From contig NZ_LYBV02000046.1 of the NCBI RefSeq assembly GCF_001660705.2, forward strand, positions 1 through 64,000: a DNA stretch of 64,000 nt, given 5' to 3'. Origin of the DNA: Saccharicrinis aurantiacus (lineage in GTDB: Bacteria > Bacteroidota > Bacteroidia > Bacteroidales > Marinilabiliaceae). Under the pieces are notes generated by a model, which was not told the DNA's origin, made no database searches, and saw only the letters and a program-made list of their open reading frames with translations. This document shows, one piece after another, positions 1-9,486 of the stretch (its first letter is position 1; the number at the start of each line of letters is the position of its first letter). Position numbers and translations under genes: made by a program.

Positions 1-57
1 GAGAAAAAGGATTCGTGCTGATAATAGAGTATTATTGGGAGGGGAACGCCCGAAACA

Positions 58-747
58 TTATTCTAGAGAAAATAGTGAGTGAACAACTTTGCTAGAATCT
101 TCTTTACTTAAATTAAAATTAACAAGCAGATAATTAACTAAGGAATCTTCCCACGATTGTGCGGAATTACGCGTTTCCATATAATTATCGAAAGCAACGT
201 TTCCTATTATTGAAATTTCGGAAAGGAAACAGAAAAAAATATTACGAAAAACAAAGGGATTAATCCCTATTTGTTTGTACTCATCATACAATTGATCTGC
301 GAAATCTAATAACCTCCCGTAAGAATCGTTATTTCCCAACTTCTCTACTAACCACTTTTTATCAGAGGGGACTGGCCACTTAGATATATTATTTAAAGAG
401 GGAATGAAAGTGTCACCAATTTGGTTGCGGTAACGAAGCAGTCTTATTCTTAAAAATACAGGATTATATATATAAGAATTTACTTCAAGACACTTTTGAG
501 CATTAACTTGATATTGTATTTTATGTAATTTAAGCAAAAACTTATTCTTAAGATTTGCGGGAAATACCGTTATCAAGCTTTCTTTTTTTAAAACACCAGG
601 AAATAGATCATCTAACTGAAAGGCTGCTTTATGAATTACAAACAATAAATCTAAAGGAGTAGGATCATCACATTCGCTTTTTTTGCTACGAAGAGTAAAA
701 TCACTTATTATACTACGAAAGCGTTGGTCTAATACTGAGCTAAACAC
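58..747 (-). CDS. Unknown protein, last gene of the mlaE-mlaF operon
   Basis: 229 aa, GTG start, 6 bp after the mlaF stop and on the same strand, so it is probably co-transcribed with the lipid transporter genes. I do not recognise a family. It has no signal peptide and no clear membrane helix; it reads as a soluble, mostly helical protein with many aromatic residues (a Phe-rich stretch sits around residues 165-175). Position suggests a link to MlaEF-type lipid transport or simply shared transcription; no function can be claimed. It lies near the left edge of the window, and bases 1-57 beyond it hold no gene I can see. Confidence 0.75.
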   Translation of the reverse strand: MFSSVLDQRFRSIISDFTLRSKKSECDDPTPLDLLFVIHKAAFQLDDLFPGVLKKESLITVFPANLKNKFLLKLHKIQYQVNAQKCLEVNSYIYNPVFLRIRLLRYRNQIGDTFIPSLNNISKWPVPSDKKWLVEKLGNNDSYGRLLDFADQLYDEYKQIGINPFVFRNIFFCFLSEISIIGNVAFDNYMETRNSAQSWEDSLVNYLLVNFNLSKEDSSKVVHSLFSLE

Positions 748-753
748 AAAATA

Positions 754-1509
754 TTACTTTAAATTGTTTTTTATAGTTTTAAATAGCTCGGAGGCAAATA
801 CAAAATTATTCAAACGCTCTTCAGAGGCTGTAAATATTTCTTCTTTTGTACCCTCCCAACACTTTTTACCTTCGTGAATAAAAATAATCTGCTCTCCTAT
901 ACCCATAACTGAATTCATATCGTGAGTATTTATTATTGTGGTAATCCCATATTCCTTGGTAATTTCATATATAAGATTATCTATTACTATGGATGTTTTA
1001 GGATCGAGGCCAGAGTTTGGCTCGTCGCAAAATAAATATTTAGGATTTAAAGCTATCGCTCTAGCAATGGCAACCCTTTTTTGCATCCCTCCACTTATTT
1101 CTGACGGAAATAAATGATTGACATTTTCAAGATTTACTCGTTTTAAACAGAAATTCACTCTTTCTAATTTCTCTTCTTTAGACATTTTTGAAAACATATC
1201 TAAAGGAAACATTACATTTTCTTGTACTGTGGAAGAATCAAATAATGCAGAACCCTGAAAAAGCATACCTATTTCCTTACGAATAGATTTTTGCTCTTTA
1301 AAATTCATTTCAGAAAACACCTGATCTCCATAAATTATTTTCCCCGAATCAATTTCATGCAAACCAACCATGGATTTTAATAGAACAGTTTTACCATGAC
1401 CGCTTTGACCAATAATAAGATTAGTTTGTCCTGCCTTAAATGTAGCAGATACATCATGAAGAATCTGTTTTCCGTAAAAGGACTTTTCAACATTCTGAAC
1501 TTCTATCAT
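754..1509 (-). CDS. mlaF: ABC transporter ATPase, MlaF-type
   Basis: 251 aa, one complete ABC domain. Walker A reads GQSGHGKTVLL (about residues 34-44), the signature is SGGMQKR (about 139-145), Walker B is YLFCDEPNSGLDP (about 158-170) and the switch histidine is in INTHD (about 193-197). The SGGMQKR signature and DEPxSGLDP are typical of the MlaF/Ttg2A family, which energises phospholipid movement between inner and outer membrane. The start codon overlaps the end of the permease gene by 4 bp (ATGA), so translation is coupled. No MlaD substrate-binding gene is visible in this window. Confidence 0.92.
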   Translation of the reverse strand: MIEVQNVEKSFYGKQILHDVSATFKAGQTNLIIGQSGHGKTVLLKSMVGLHEIDSGKIIYGDQVFSEMNFKEQKSIRKEIGMLFQGSALFDSSTVQENVMFPLDMFSKMSKEEKLERVNFCLKRVNLENVNHLFPSEISGGMQKRVAIARAIALNPKYLFCDEPNSGLDPKTSIVIDNLIYEITKEYGITTIINTHDMNSVMGIGEQIIFIHEGKKCWEGTKEEIFTASEERLNNFVFASELFKTIKNNLK

Positions 1510-2246
1510 GCCAACATCAATTGAGTTAATAGTAAATTAAATAATAAAATAAGAATACAGCTTGTAACAACAGCTTTAGTACTTGATTTACCAACTTCGA
1601 GAGACCCCCCCTTAACAAAGTAACCCTGATACGATGAAATAGTGGATATCAAAAATGCAAAAACAACACTTTTAATTAAAGAGTATGTTATATAGAAAGG
1701 AATAAATGCATATTGGATACCATAAATATAGTCAGCCGAAGGCACTACTCCTGTAAGAGAACCGGCGAGCCATCCCCCTGTAATACCAACGCCCATACTT
1801 AGTAATACCAAGAAAGGCATCATGATCATAAATGCCATTACTTTAGGCAAAACTAAAAAACCGGCTGAGTTGATCCCCATTATCTCAATAGCATCAATTT
1901 GCTCAGTGACACGCATTGTACCAATCTCAGAGGCAATACTTGACCCAACTTTTCCTGCTAAAATTAAACCAACTATACTGGATGAAAACTCAAGTAATAT
2001 AGAATCGCGTGCTGCTAGACCTATAGTATACTTAGGGATAAAAGGCATTTCAATATTGTAAGCAGTTTGTAGGGTAATTACGGCTCCCATAAAAACTGCA
2101 ATAATTAACACTATACCTATTGAGTTTGTACCAAGCAACACAGCCTCATTAAAAAAATGCTTAACAAACACACTATGCTTTTCAGGCTTTGCAAAAACTC
2201 TTTTTAGGAAATTAATGTATCGCCCAAACTCTTCAAGAAACTTCAT
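1506..2246 (-). CDS. mlaE: ABC transporter permease, MlaE-type
   Basis: 246 aa with about five hydrophobic segments (residues 40-60, 90-110, 135-165, 180-205, 225-245). The middle carries the family's conserved stretch VGSSIASEIGTMRVTEQIDA (about 121-140), diagnostic of the MlaE/YrbE permease family, including the EIGTM and EQIDA motifs. It forms the membrane part of the phospholipid transporter with the ATPase encoded immediately downstream (4-bp overlap). First gene of the operon; it diverges from the nucleotidyltransferase gene at 2362. Confidence 0.93.
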   Translation of the reverse strand: MKFLEEFGRYINFLKRVFAKPEKHSVFVKHFFNEAVLLGTNSIGIVLIIAVFMGAVITLQTAYNIEMPFIPKYTIGLAARDSILLEFSSSIVGLILAGKVGSSIASEIGTMRVTEQIDAIEIMGINSAGFLVLPKVMAFMIMMPFLVLLSMGVGITGGWLAGSLTGVVPSADYIYGIQYAFIPFYITYSLIKSVVFAFLISTISSYQGYFVKGGSLEVGKSSTKAVVTSCILILLFNLLLTQLMLA

Positions 2247-2361
2247 AGTTTAAGTATTTTTAAAATACAGCCTCAAAAATATACATTTAAAATACATAAT
2301 AGGTTTTTTGTCTGCATCTTTTTAAGTAAATTCACATTGATAGAAATAAATTTTAAACAAA

Positions 2362-3447
2362 ATGCAAAATAACACATACTGCGTTATAATGGCTGGAGGA
2401 ATTGGTAGCAGGTTCTGGCCGATAAGTCGCAAAGAAACCCCTAAACAATTTCTAGATATTCTTGGAACGGGCAGGACATTTATACAACAAACTTACGATA
2501 GATTTCTACCAGTTTGCAACCCTGAGAATTTTTTAGTTGTAACAAGTATTGAATATAAGGATATTGTACTTGAGCAGTTACCTGATTTAAAACCTGAACA
2601 AATACTAACAGAACCTTACCGAAGAAATACAGCCCCATGTGTTGCATATGCTAATGCATGGATTAACGGAAAAGATAAAAATGCGAACATAATTGTATCT
2701 CCGGCCGATCACCTAATATTGAAGCAAGAAGAATTTATTGACGAAATTAAAAAAGGACTTGAGTTCGTTAACAATAATGACTCTTTGTTAACTCTTGGAA
2801 TGAAACCAACACGACCTGAGACGGGCTATGGATATATTCAGATAGATGACAATTCAGACAAAGTTTTAGGAAGAATAGAACCTGTTAAAACCTTCACCGA
2901 GAAACCAAACTTAGAACTAGCTAAGGTATTTTACGAAAGTGGGGAGTTTTTCTGGAACTCGGGTATATTTTTATGGTCGCTTAAAAGTATTAATGATGCC
3001 TTTGACAAATATCTTCCAGAAGTAAAGTCGTTATTTGATAAGATCGAAGAGGACATACATACCAATAATGAGATCAATGCTGTTAACAAAACTTACAACG
3101 AATGTAAAAACATATCCATAGATTATGGGGTAATGGAGAAAGCTGACAATGTTTGTGTTTTAACTGCTGATTTTGGATGGAGTGATCTTGGTACTTGGTC
3201 TTCACTTTATGAACACTCTACAAAAGATGAATTTGACAATGCCATAAACACAGGTGATGCAATTTTATACGACGCGGAAGATTGTATTGTTAATTTACCG
3301 AAAGGTAAAAAAGCAGTTATTCAAGGATTGAACGGATATATTGTAGCAGAATCAAATGGATGCATATTAATATGTCAGAAGGACAATGAACAACAGATTA
3401 GGAAATACTCCAACGATATTCAGACCGAATTTGGAGATGCTGACTAA
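2362..3447 (+). CDS. Mannose-1-phosphate guanylyltransferase
   Basis: 361 aa. The N-terminus has the nucleotidyltransferase signature AGGIGSRFWPISR (residues 11-23) followed by PKQFLD; further on are EPYRRNTAPC and FTEKP, all typical of GDP-mannose pyrophosphorylases. It makes GDP-mannose from mannose-1-phosphate and GTP for cell-surface glycans. The length fits the short, single-function form: no C-terminal phosphomannose isomerase (cupin) domain is present, unlike the roughly 470-aa bifunctional ManC/AlgA enzymes. Single-gene unit, with a strong terminator directly downstream. Confidence 0.92.
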   Translation: MQNNTYCVIMAGGIGSRFWPISRKETPKQFLDILGTGRTFIQQTYDRFLPVCNPENFLVVTSIEYKDIVLEQLPDLKPEQILTEPYRRNTAPCVAYANAWINGKDKNANIIVSPADHLILKQEEFIDEIKKGLEFVNNNDSLLTLGMKPTRPETGYGYIQIDDNSDKVLGRIEPVKTFTEKPNLELAKVFYESGEFFWNSGIFLWSLKSINDAFDKYLPEVKSLFDKIEEDIHTNNEINAVNKTYNECKNISIDYGVMEKADNVCVLTADFGWSDLGTWSSLYEHSTKDEFDNAINTGDAILYDAEDCIVNLPKGKKAVIQGLNGYIVAESNGCILICQKDNEQQIRKYSNDIQTEFGDAD

Positions 3448-3466
3448 CATCTAAATTCTTAAATAT

Positions 3467-3502
3467 AAAAAGCGATTACTAGAATATAGTAATCGCTTTT
3501 TT
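3467..3502 (+). terminator. Intrinsic terminator of the guanylyltransferase gene
   Basis: A run of A, then AGCGATTACT, a 7-nt loop, AGTAATCGCT and six T. Perfect 10-bp stem with a U tract on the plus strand. Confidence 0.9.
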
Positions 3503-3510
3503 ATTACATA

Positions 3511-3541
3511 AAAAAACCCTATAAATAAATCTACAGGGTTT
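3511..3541 (-). terminator. Terminator of the porP-gldKLMN operon
   Basis: Read on the minus strand: AAACCCTGTA, short loop, TTATAGGGTTT followed by a T run. It lies just downstream of gldN, back to back with the plus-strand terminator at 3467-3502. Confidence 0.8.
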
Positions 3542-3559
3542 ATATATCTTAGAATTTTA

Positions 3560-4411
3560 TTAAAACTCCCACAAATCGTGCTCAAAGTTAAATATCTCAG
3601 TTTTGATTCGATTTGACTCTAACATGGCTTCAACACCAACAGCATATTCATCAATTCGTCTATTATTATAAACATTTGACTCGCGAACAATGTAACTACC
3701 AAAATATCTCTTCATAAAGATATCATCAAATGTTCTACGTTGGGCATCATTTCCTGAATTAAATACCTCATGTCTTGCTAACAAGTCTCGAGCTTCTGGG
3801 AAATAAACCCAACAAACCGCTTTCTTTTGCACTTGAGCAGGACCACCATTTGAGCCTTCTTTTACGTATTCTCTAATTGGGCAAATTCCAATAATACGCA
3901 CGTCCATTCTTGAATAGTTTTTATCGAAGTACCACACTTCTTTAACCATGAACTGTTTAACCTCTTCAGGACGAACATCACCAGATACAATTTGATCAGA
4001 AAAAGTTCCATCTTCTTGCTTAATACTCATGGTATCACTGATAGCTCCTAATTCTTGACGAACTTGCTCAAAGCTCATTTCAACTTTAAACTCATCTTCG
4101 TATTTGGTTGAATAGGCTTTTAAACCTTCGTATTGAATACCATTAATAAGCAATTGAATTAAGCTAACTCTATCATCAAGTGAAGTTAATGGGTAATATA
4201 ACGATAGATTTATCTTTTCACGCAAATCTATAACACGCCAAACTTTCTTTGACCACATAACATCAGCCTCACGTACATGAGGGTATGGAATAGGCTTTCT
4301 ATTGGCAACATGATCTTTTGCATATACGCCATCGAGCACATTTTGTGCTGAGACAGTTGAAATAGATGCTATTATTCCAACAAATACTAGTAAGAAAAAA
4401 TACTTTTTCAT
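3560..4411 (-). CDS. gldN: T9SS ring protein GldN/PorN
   Basis: 283 aa with an N-terminal signal peptide (residues 1-22, cleavage after VSAQ). The order behind gldK, gldL and gldM and the features of the mature protein (DVMWSKKVWRVIDLREKIN early, LLARHEVFNSGNDAQRRTFDD late) identify GldN/PorN. This periplasmic protein assembles with the GldK lipoprotein into the ring under the outer membrane used by the type IX secretion system. Last gene of the operon; a 95-bp gap separates it from gldM. Confidence 0.93.
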   Translation of the reverse strand: MKKYFFLLVFVGIIASISTVSAQNVLDGVYAKDHVANRKPIPYPHVREADVMWSKKVWRVIDLREKINLSLYYPLTSLDDRVSLIQLLINGIQYEGLKAYSTKYEDEFKVEMSFEQVRQELGAISDTMSIKQEDGTFSDQIVSGDVRPEEVKQFMVKEVWYFDKNYSRMDVRIIGICPIREYVKEGSNGGPAQVQKKAVCWVYFPEARDLLARHEVFNSGNDAQRRTFDDIFMKRYFGSYIVRESNVYNNRRIDEYAVGVEAMLESNRIKTEIFNFEHDLWEF

Positions 4412-4506
4412 ATAATTAATTATTTACTTTCATTTGCCAAAGAAACGAAGTTAACGTTTTAACGCTCACAATTGTTTCTTATTTTACTAATTATCTTTTT
4501 TTTACG

Positions 4507-6063
4507 CTAATCAACTACTAGAGTTACTGTTCCTAAATCCCTAGTTGACCCATCCGGTCCTTTAGCTCTAATATTCTCGAAAGAGACTTTAGACCCTCGA
4601 GATAAACCTTTAATTAACTCTCTTTGCTCGTTCGTTATTCTATTAGACTTAGATTGTTCATCTATTATGAACCCGCCCTTTAAGGCTGATATTGAAAATC
4701 TAGTAACTTTAAATTCAAGGTCAAAATCAAAATCATCCATCTCAGCAAAAACAGCTTTCTGAGCCAGAATCACATTCTTACCAACCTTTCCCCCTGTTGT
4801 CCCAGCTACTCTAGCAATTGGATTAGGAACACGCTTAATACGAAATGTTTGACTACCAACTTTCTGTTTAACACCATCAATCATTGCATATACAGTAATT
4901 TTTGATGTTTTTCCAGCTGTGCCAGGCTTAGGAACAACTATATAAGAATTTCCTTTTTTCTTAAATGAGACATTACTCATATTCACCTTAAGCTGACTTG
5001 CCGAAACACCAGGTACAGATATATCTACCGGATTTTCAACACCTCCATAAAACACATTCATTTTTGTTGGAGAAATTACAACACTTGGTGCATTTACAAT
5101 ATATGAACCTTCAATATTTTCTGTTACATCACTACCATCTGGTCCTTTAATTGTAATTGTACCTTTCCAATTATTTTCACCAATTTTAGTTCCTGGTAAC
5201 TGCAATACAGCTTTACCTTCATCGTACTTTGTAACTTCTTTACCATTTACTTTTACTCGAGGTAGATTTGTTTCATCGTAGGCTGCAAATAGTAATCTAG
5301 CCTCATACTCATCACCCTTTAAAATTTGAGTAGATGTAGGTATAATCAATGGCTTTACCGTAGTAAACTTAAACGAACTTGCATCAATCTGATTAAAAAG
5401 ATATCCTACAACATCAGCCTCAGCATTACGAACATCTCCTTGTATTTTACTAAGCATTCCCATAGAAGCTGCTAAAGGCATATGCTCAAATTTGGTAGAT
5501 TCCCATGACTTATCCACGCCATCATCTACAGGTATATTATCAACATTGAATGTTTTATTAAAAGCTGCTGTAAGCATTGTATCCTTTTCAGGATTCAAAT
5601 AAGTCAATAGAAAATCTTTATATCCAACGATCTTACTTTTCAACTCTTTACTTCTCGCACTATTTTTCTCAGTAATCATTATCTGAGGTGCGATATCCTG
5701 ATTATCAATACCAGTATAATTATAAGGCGTTGCTTCAGGTCCACCAGCTTTCTGACTCAGAAGTACCTTTAACTCCTCAATATGTAATACTAAACTATCG
5801 GCTTTTGCTTTAATATTTTTCGCTTTATTCCAATGCGCCTCAACTTTCTTCTTATTACTGTCATACGAATTCTCAAACTGACTGTACATTACATTATTTT
5901 TTGCTTCTACAGTATTTCGAGATTGAGTAAAACCCTCATCTAAAGTAACAAACGCCTGTAATAATTCACCTGATACATTTAAGGCTAACATAGCTGTTAA
6001 AAACAGATACATCATACCTATCATCTTCTGCCTAGGCGTTTCTGGACAATTTCCACCACTCAT
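4507..6063 (-). CDS. gldM: T9SS/gliding motor protein GldM/PorM
   Basis: 518 aa. The start MSGGNCPETPRQKMIGMMYL leads into a single membrane helix (about residues 14-34), followed by a large periplasmic part with helices and then beta-rich domains, as known for GldM. It pairs with GldL to form the proton-driven motor of type IX secretion and gliding. It lies 26 bp downstream of gldL. Length matches the family (about 510-520 aa). Confidence 0.95.
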   Translation of the reverse strand: MSGGNCPETPRQKMIGMMYLFLTAMLALNVSGELLQAFVTLDEGFTQSRNTVEAKNNVMYSQFENSYDSNKKKVEAHWNKAKNIKAKADSLVLHIEELKVLLSQKAGGPEATPYNYTGIDNQDIAPQIMITEKNSARSKELKSKIVGYKDFLLTYLNPEKDTMLTAAFNKTFNVDNIPVDDGVDKSWESTKFEHMPLAASMGMLSKIQGDVRNAEADVVGYLFNQIDASSFKFTTVKPLIIPTSTQILKGDEYEARLLFAAYDETNLPRVKVNGKEVTKYDEGKAVLQLPGTKIGENNWKGTITIKGPDGSDVTENIEGSYIVNAPSVVISPTKMNVFYGGVENPVDISVPGVSASQLKVNMSNVSFKKKGNSYIVVPKPGTAGKTSKITVYAMIDGVKQKVGSQTFRIKRVPNPIARVAGTTGGKVGKNVILAQKAVFAEMDDFDFDLEFKVTRFSISALKGGFIIDEQSKSNRITNEQRELIKGLSRGSKVSFENIRAKGPDGSTRDLGTVTLVVD

Positions 6064-6089
6064 AGTAATTTCTTTTAATTAAGTTTCTA

Positions 6090-6902
6090 TTAGCGGTTCA
6101 TTGCACTTAGCATGTTACCATATATTGAATTCAACTCACCTACAGTTTTACTTAACTGAGCAACTTGGTCTTTATATAATTTAGCATTCTCAACAGATTC
6201 ATCAAATTGACTCTTAACAAGAGTCATGCCAGCAACAAGCTCTTGTGTTGTTTCAGCCTGGGCTTTTGAGCCTTGTAATTGTAATTCATATACAGAATTT
6301 ATTGAGGCTAGATTTGTATTAATACTTGACAATTGCTGCGTATATTCCTCTCCTTTTGCAGATAATCCTTCAACAACTCCTTGTGTGGAGTTAGCTATAG
6401 TTTCCATACTTGCAACTGTTTGATTTTGAACAGAACTTAACTTCCCAACTGATTCGGCAGCCATATTCATATTGTTCAAATAACTTTCAGTAGCTAAAGA
6501 GGCATCTCCTAAATTAGCAAGCTGTGAAGATGTTACACTAAGTTTTTTTATTCCTTCGCTCAACTGATCTACAGTTCCTTGATCAATATTCCCGGTTTGT
6601 ATTAGAGCTTGAAGTTCACTACCTCCTCCTGAAACAGCACCGTGAGCTTCTGATTTTGGATCTAATCCAACTAACTCAGGATAAACCAAACTCCAATCAG
6701 GCATTTCATGAGGTGGCTCAAAAGCTGATAAAAAGAAAATAACTGCCTCAGTACCTAATCCTGCAATTAGCATAGCGGCCGCCCCTGGAAGGTGAAGTAT
6801 CTTCCACAACGCTCCTAGTATAACTACTGCTGCTCCAATACCATATACTTTGGCCATTACTTTTTTATACGCAGGGCTTTCAACTAATTCGGTTATGCTC
6901 AT
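6090..6902 (-). CDS. gldL: T9SS/gliding motor protein GldL/PorL
   Basis: 270 aa. Two adjacent membrane helices lie at about residues 19-37 and 40-60, with the charged residues K34, H37 and E52 in or next to them. A glutamate in the second helix is the residue known to matter for proton coupling in GldL. The rest is a cytoplasmic helical region with coiled-coil character (about 95-270). It is the inner-membrane partner of GldM. Confidence 0.95.
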   Translation of the reverse strand: MSITELVESPAYKKVMAKVYGIGAAVVILGALWKILHLPGAAAMLIAGLGTEAVIFFLSAFEPPHEMPDWSLVYPELVGLDPKSEAHGAVSGGGSELQALIQTGNIDQGTVDQLSEGIKKLSVTSSQLANLGDASLATESYLNNMNMAAESVGKLSSVQNQTVASMETIANSTQGVVEGLSAKGEEYTQQLSSINTNLASINSVYELQLQGSKAQAETTQELVAGMTLVKSQFDESVENAKLYKDQVAQLSKTVGELNSIYGNMLSAMNR

Positions 6903-6979
6903 AATAATTTGTTGTTAATTTAGACTAAAATTAAAGTTTAAGTTATGTGTTGTGTGTGTGATTCTTTTGCGATAGTTAA

Positions 6980-8311
6980 TTATTCACCAACGTAGTCTCT
7001 TACACATCTAAATCCGATGAAAGATTTAGCTGAATCTTGGTACTCGTATGAACGAGATCCACATAATAAATAGTAACCTACATCTTTCCATGATCCACCA
7101 CGAATTACTTTTCTTTTCATTACATGAGGGTCATCAGGAAGTGCGTTATATTTATAAGTAGGGTTAAAATCATGTGTAAAACTATAAGCAGACTCATCAA
7201 AAGCACTTGATGTCCACTCAGCTACATTACCGGCCATATCATAAATTCCAAAATCATTAGGAGCATATGACGCTACTGCCATGGTATTGTTACCACCATC
7301 ATCACCATATCTACCTCGTAAAGGTTTAAAGTTGGCCAAAAAGCATCCTTTATCATTCCTTGTATACATTCCACCCCATGGGTACATTGCATTTTCGAGT
7401 CCCCCACGAGCAGCATATTCCCACTCAGCTTCAGTTGGCAATCTGTATTCCATTACTTCAGGCTGACCTTTTTTTCTTAAGTAGTCATTTAAATATCGTG
7501 ATCTCCAAATAGTAAATGCAGTCGCTTGTTGATGCGTAACTCCTACCACAGGATACTCATCAAAACCAGGGTGCCAAAAATATTTCTCAGTCCATGGTTC
7601 GTTAAATGAATAGGTGAAATCAGAGATCCAACATAAAGTATCAGGATAAACATTTACAGCATCATTCATTATAAAAGCTGTACGATCTTTAATTTGTGTT
7701 TGCTCTCCAAACTGATCATATGCTACACCTTCGTATTGCTTTGTTTGAAAATTATATCTGTTGGTCTTTTTTGCAGCTTGCTGCATATCAACCCACTGAT
7801 ACTCATAAGTTAACTTACGACTATCGATTTCTTTTCTTCTAAAGAAACGCTCATTCTCGGGTAAATACATATCCTCAAGCACTTCCATATATTCTTCATT
7901 ATACCAATCTAAATCAACATCCCAATCTAAATATGGCGGATCTATTTCATTACCATAAACATCCTCAGAGATAACGAATTCCTCGAACTGCTCGCCCAAT
8001 AAAGTACGTGCAATAGAGTCTCTAACCCAATTTACAAACTGACGATATTCAGTATTGGTAATTTCCGTTTCATCCATCCAAAAAGAACGAACTGAAACTG
8101 TTTTGGTTTGTGCTGTTAAAGACCAAGCAGCATCCTGATCATTTGGCCCCATATTAAAGCTTCCTTGCGGAATAAAAAGCATCCCGTATGGATCAGGCTC
8201 ATAGAAAGTACCACCTCTTGATACGCCTACTAATTCTCCACCGCCAGAGTTTGCACACCCGCTAAGAATAGTGATAATGAAAACACTAATTACAATTACA
8301 TTCTTCATCAT
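6980..8311 (-). CDS. gldK: T9SS lipoprotein GldK/PorK
   Basis: 443 aa. Lipoprotein signal peptide with lipobox LSGC (Cys at about residue 19). The mature part is a formylglycine-generating-enzyme-like (sulfatase-modifying factor) fold: FWMDETEITNTEYRQF (about 93-108), YRLPTEAEWEYAARGG (about 290-305), AGNVAEWT and a terminal IGFRCVRD. In GldK/PorK this fold is structural and forms the outer-membrane-associated ring with GldN. Two adjacent ATG codons can start it (8311 or 8308). Confidence 0.94.
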   Translation of the reverse strand: MMKNVIVISVFIITILSGCANSGGGELVGVSRGGTFYEPDPYGMLFIPQGSFNMGPNDQDAAWSLTAQTKTVSVRSFWMDETEITNTEYRQFVNWVRDSIARTLLGEQFEEFVISEDVYGNEIDPPYLDWDVDLDWYNEEYMEVLEDMYLPENERFFRRKEIDSRKLTYEYQWVDMQQAAKKTNRYNFQTKQYEGVAYDQFGEQTQIKDRTAFIMNDAVNVYPDTLCWISDFTYSFNEPWTEKYFWHPGFDEYPVVGVTHQQATAFTIWRSRYLNDYLRKKGQPEVMEYRLPTEAEWEYAARGGLENAMYPWGGMYTRNDKGCFLANFKPLRGRYGDDGGNNTMAVASYAPNDFGIYDMAGNVAEWTSSAFDESAYSFTHDFNPTYKYNALPDDPHVMKRKVIRGGSWKDVGYYLLCGSRSYEYQDSAKSFIGFRCVRDYVGE

Positions 8312-8349
8312 AATTTCGGACTATTCAGTATATTAATTATTTTATTTCT

Positions 8350-9285
8350 TTATAAATATCTAACGCTTTTATAGCGCTTAGTTCTTTTCTCTAAACTTAA
8401 ATCAAAATTATATCCTACCATAAACTCATGCGTCCCTCCGCTTTTAGCAGTTGCCAATGCTGAGGTGGTTATATCGTAGCTATAACCAAACCTAACGCCA
8501 TTTTTCATTTCAACACCACCTAATAGAACAATAGCATCTTGTAAACGATAGGTTAATCCAGCCCAGTAACGAGACTTATACCTAACTAAAGTATTAATGT
8601 CAACCTGCATTGATGCACCATCTGTTTTCATGAAAAAAGAAGGTAACACTTCATATAACGTATCTTCAATCTTAAAATTGTATCCTCCCGTTAGATAAAG
8701 TGTCGGACGAAAACTAAAACTAAAATTTTCATCGTAGTTTGGTTGCGGCGAATTTAGATGAGATAATGATATCCCTGCATAATATTTCTTTGCTTTAAAA
8801 TACGCCCCTAAACTTGCATCGAATGCTGAACCATCCATATCTACTTCAGGTATTGCATCATCTGGTTTACCATCAGGAAAAGAAATTTTACTCCCTTCAA
8901 ACTTTTGGTTGATAAAACCTACACTTAATCCAAGGCTTAAAGTACCATATATTAATTCGAACTGAGATGCATAATTTACTCCAATACTTAAGTTCGTAAA
9001 TAATCCGATTTGATCATTCATAACATTAAGTCCAATTCCAGAAGGTGTTCCGAACACATTAATCGGCATATCTCCGCTAAAAACCGTTGTCTTTATTCCG
9101 GCGGAATCAATTCTCCATTGATTCCGATTAAGAGCTGTTAAATTTATTGATTCACTTGCTCCTGCATAAGCGGGGTTAACAGCCAACATATTAAACATAT
9201 TTTGACTAAACTGAGGATCAAACTGAGCCTTTACCCCCGTACAAGCGGCGCAAATTATAATAAATATCAGAATTCTCCTAACCAT
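8350..9285 (-). CDS. porP: PorP/SprF family outer-membrane protein
   Basis: 311 aa with a signal peptide (residues 1-20, ending KAQ). The mature start QFDPQFSQNMFNMLAVNPAYAG is the hallmark of PorP/SprF-like proteins, which are outer-membrane beta-barrels needed for type IX secretion of particular cargo. It is the first gene of the gld operon, 38 bp upstream of gldK. Alternating strands with aromatic residues continue to a basic C-terminal tail. Confidence 0.92.
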   Translation of the reverse strand: MVRRILIFIIICAACTGVKAQFDPQFSQNMFNMLAVNPAYAGASESINLTALNRNQWRIDSAGIKTTVFSGDMPINVFGTPSGIGLNVMNDQIGLFTNLSIGVNYASQFELIYGTLSLGLSVGFINQKFEGSKISFPDGKPDDAIPEVDMDGSAFDASLGAYFKAKKYYAGISLSHLNSPQPNYDENFSFSFRPTLYLTGGYNFKIEDTLYEVLPSFFMKTDGASMQVDINTLVRYKSRYWAGLTYRLQDAIVLLGGVEMKNGVRFGYSYDITTSALATAKSGGTHEFMVGYNFDLSLEKRTKRYKSVRYL

Positions 9286-9419
9286 TTATTTCAGATATAA
9301 AAAAAATCAAAGAACTCACTTTTAAAACCCTATCACTAATTACTGTATATTAAACTATTAAATAATATACTTTCATTAGAAGAGTCTAAAAACTGAATTC
9401 GTATACTTTATTTTTAGTG

Positions 9420-9453
9420 TAAAGGTTTCATTTTTTTTAAAATCAAACCTTTA
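9420..9453. terminator. Hairpin between the arginase-like gene and porP
   Basis: AAAGGTTT and AAACCTTT arms around an 18-nt T/A-rich loop. A T run follows on the plus strand, but the only gene that could end here (9487-10617) is on the minus strand, where no U tract follows. It may be a weak terminator. The rest of 9286-9486 is AT-rich, and I found no convincing promoter for porP in it. Confidence 0.4.
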
Positions 9454-9486
9454 TTTTTTTTACGATATGTCTTTACTTACACCTCT

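Noticed and set aside
1-57. GC-rich edge sequence with GGGGAACGCCC that faintly recalls the 3' end of the RNA at 25.8 kb
   Set aside because: The diagnostic strings (GGGATAGAAGCGG, AGCCCGACCC) are missing and the context is cut by the window edge.
9420-9453. Plus-strand intrinsic terminator
   Set aside because: The hairpin is followed by T on the plus strand, but no plus-strand gene precedes it; kept only as a weak hairpin.
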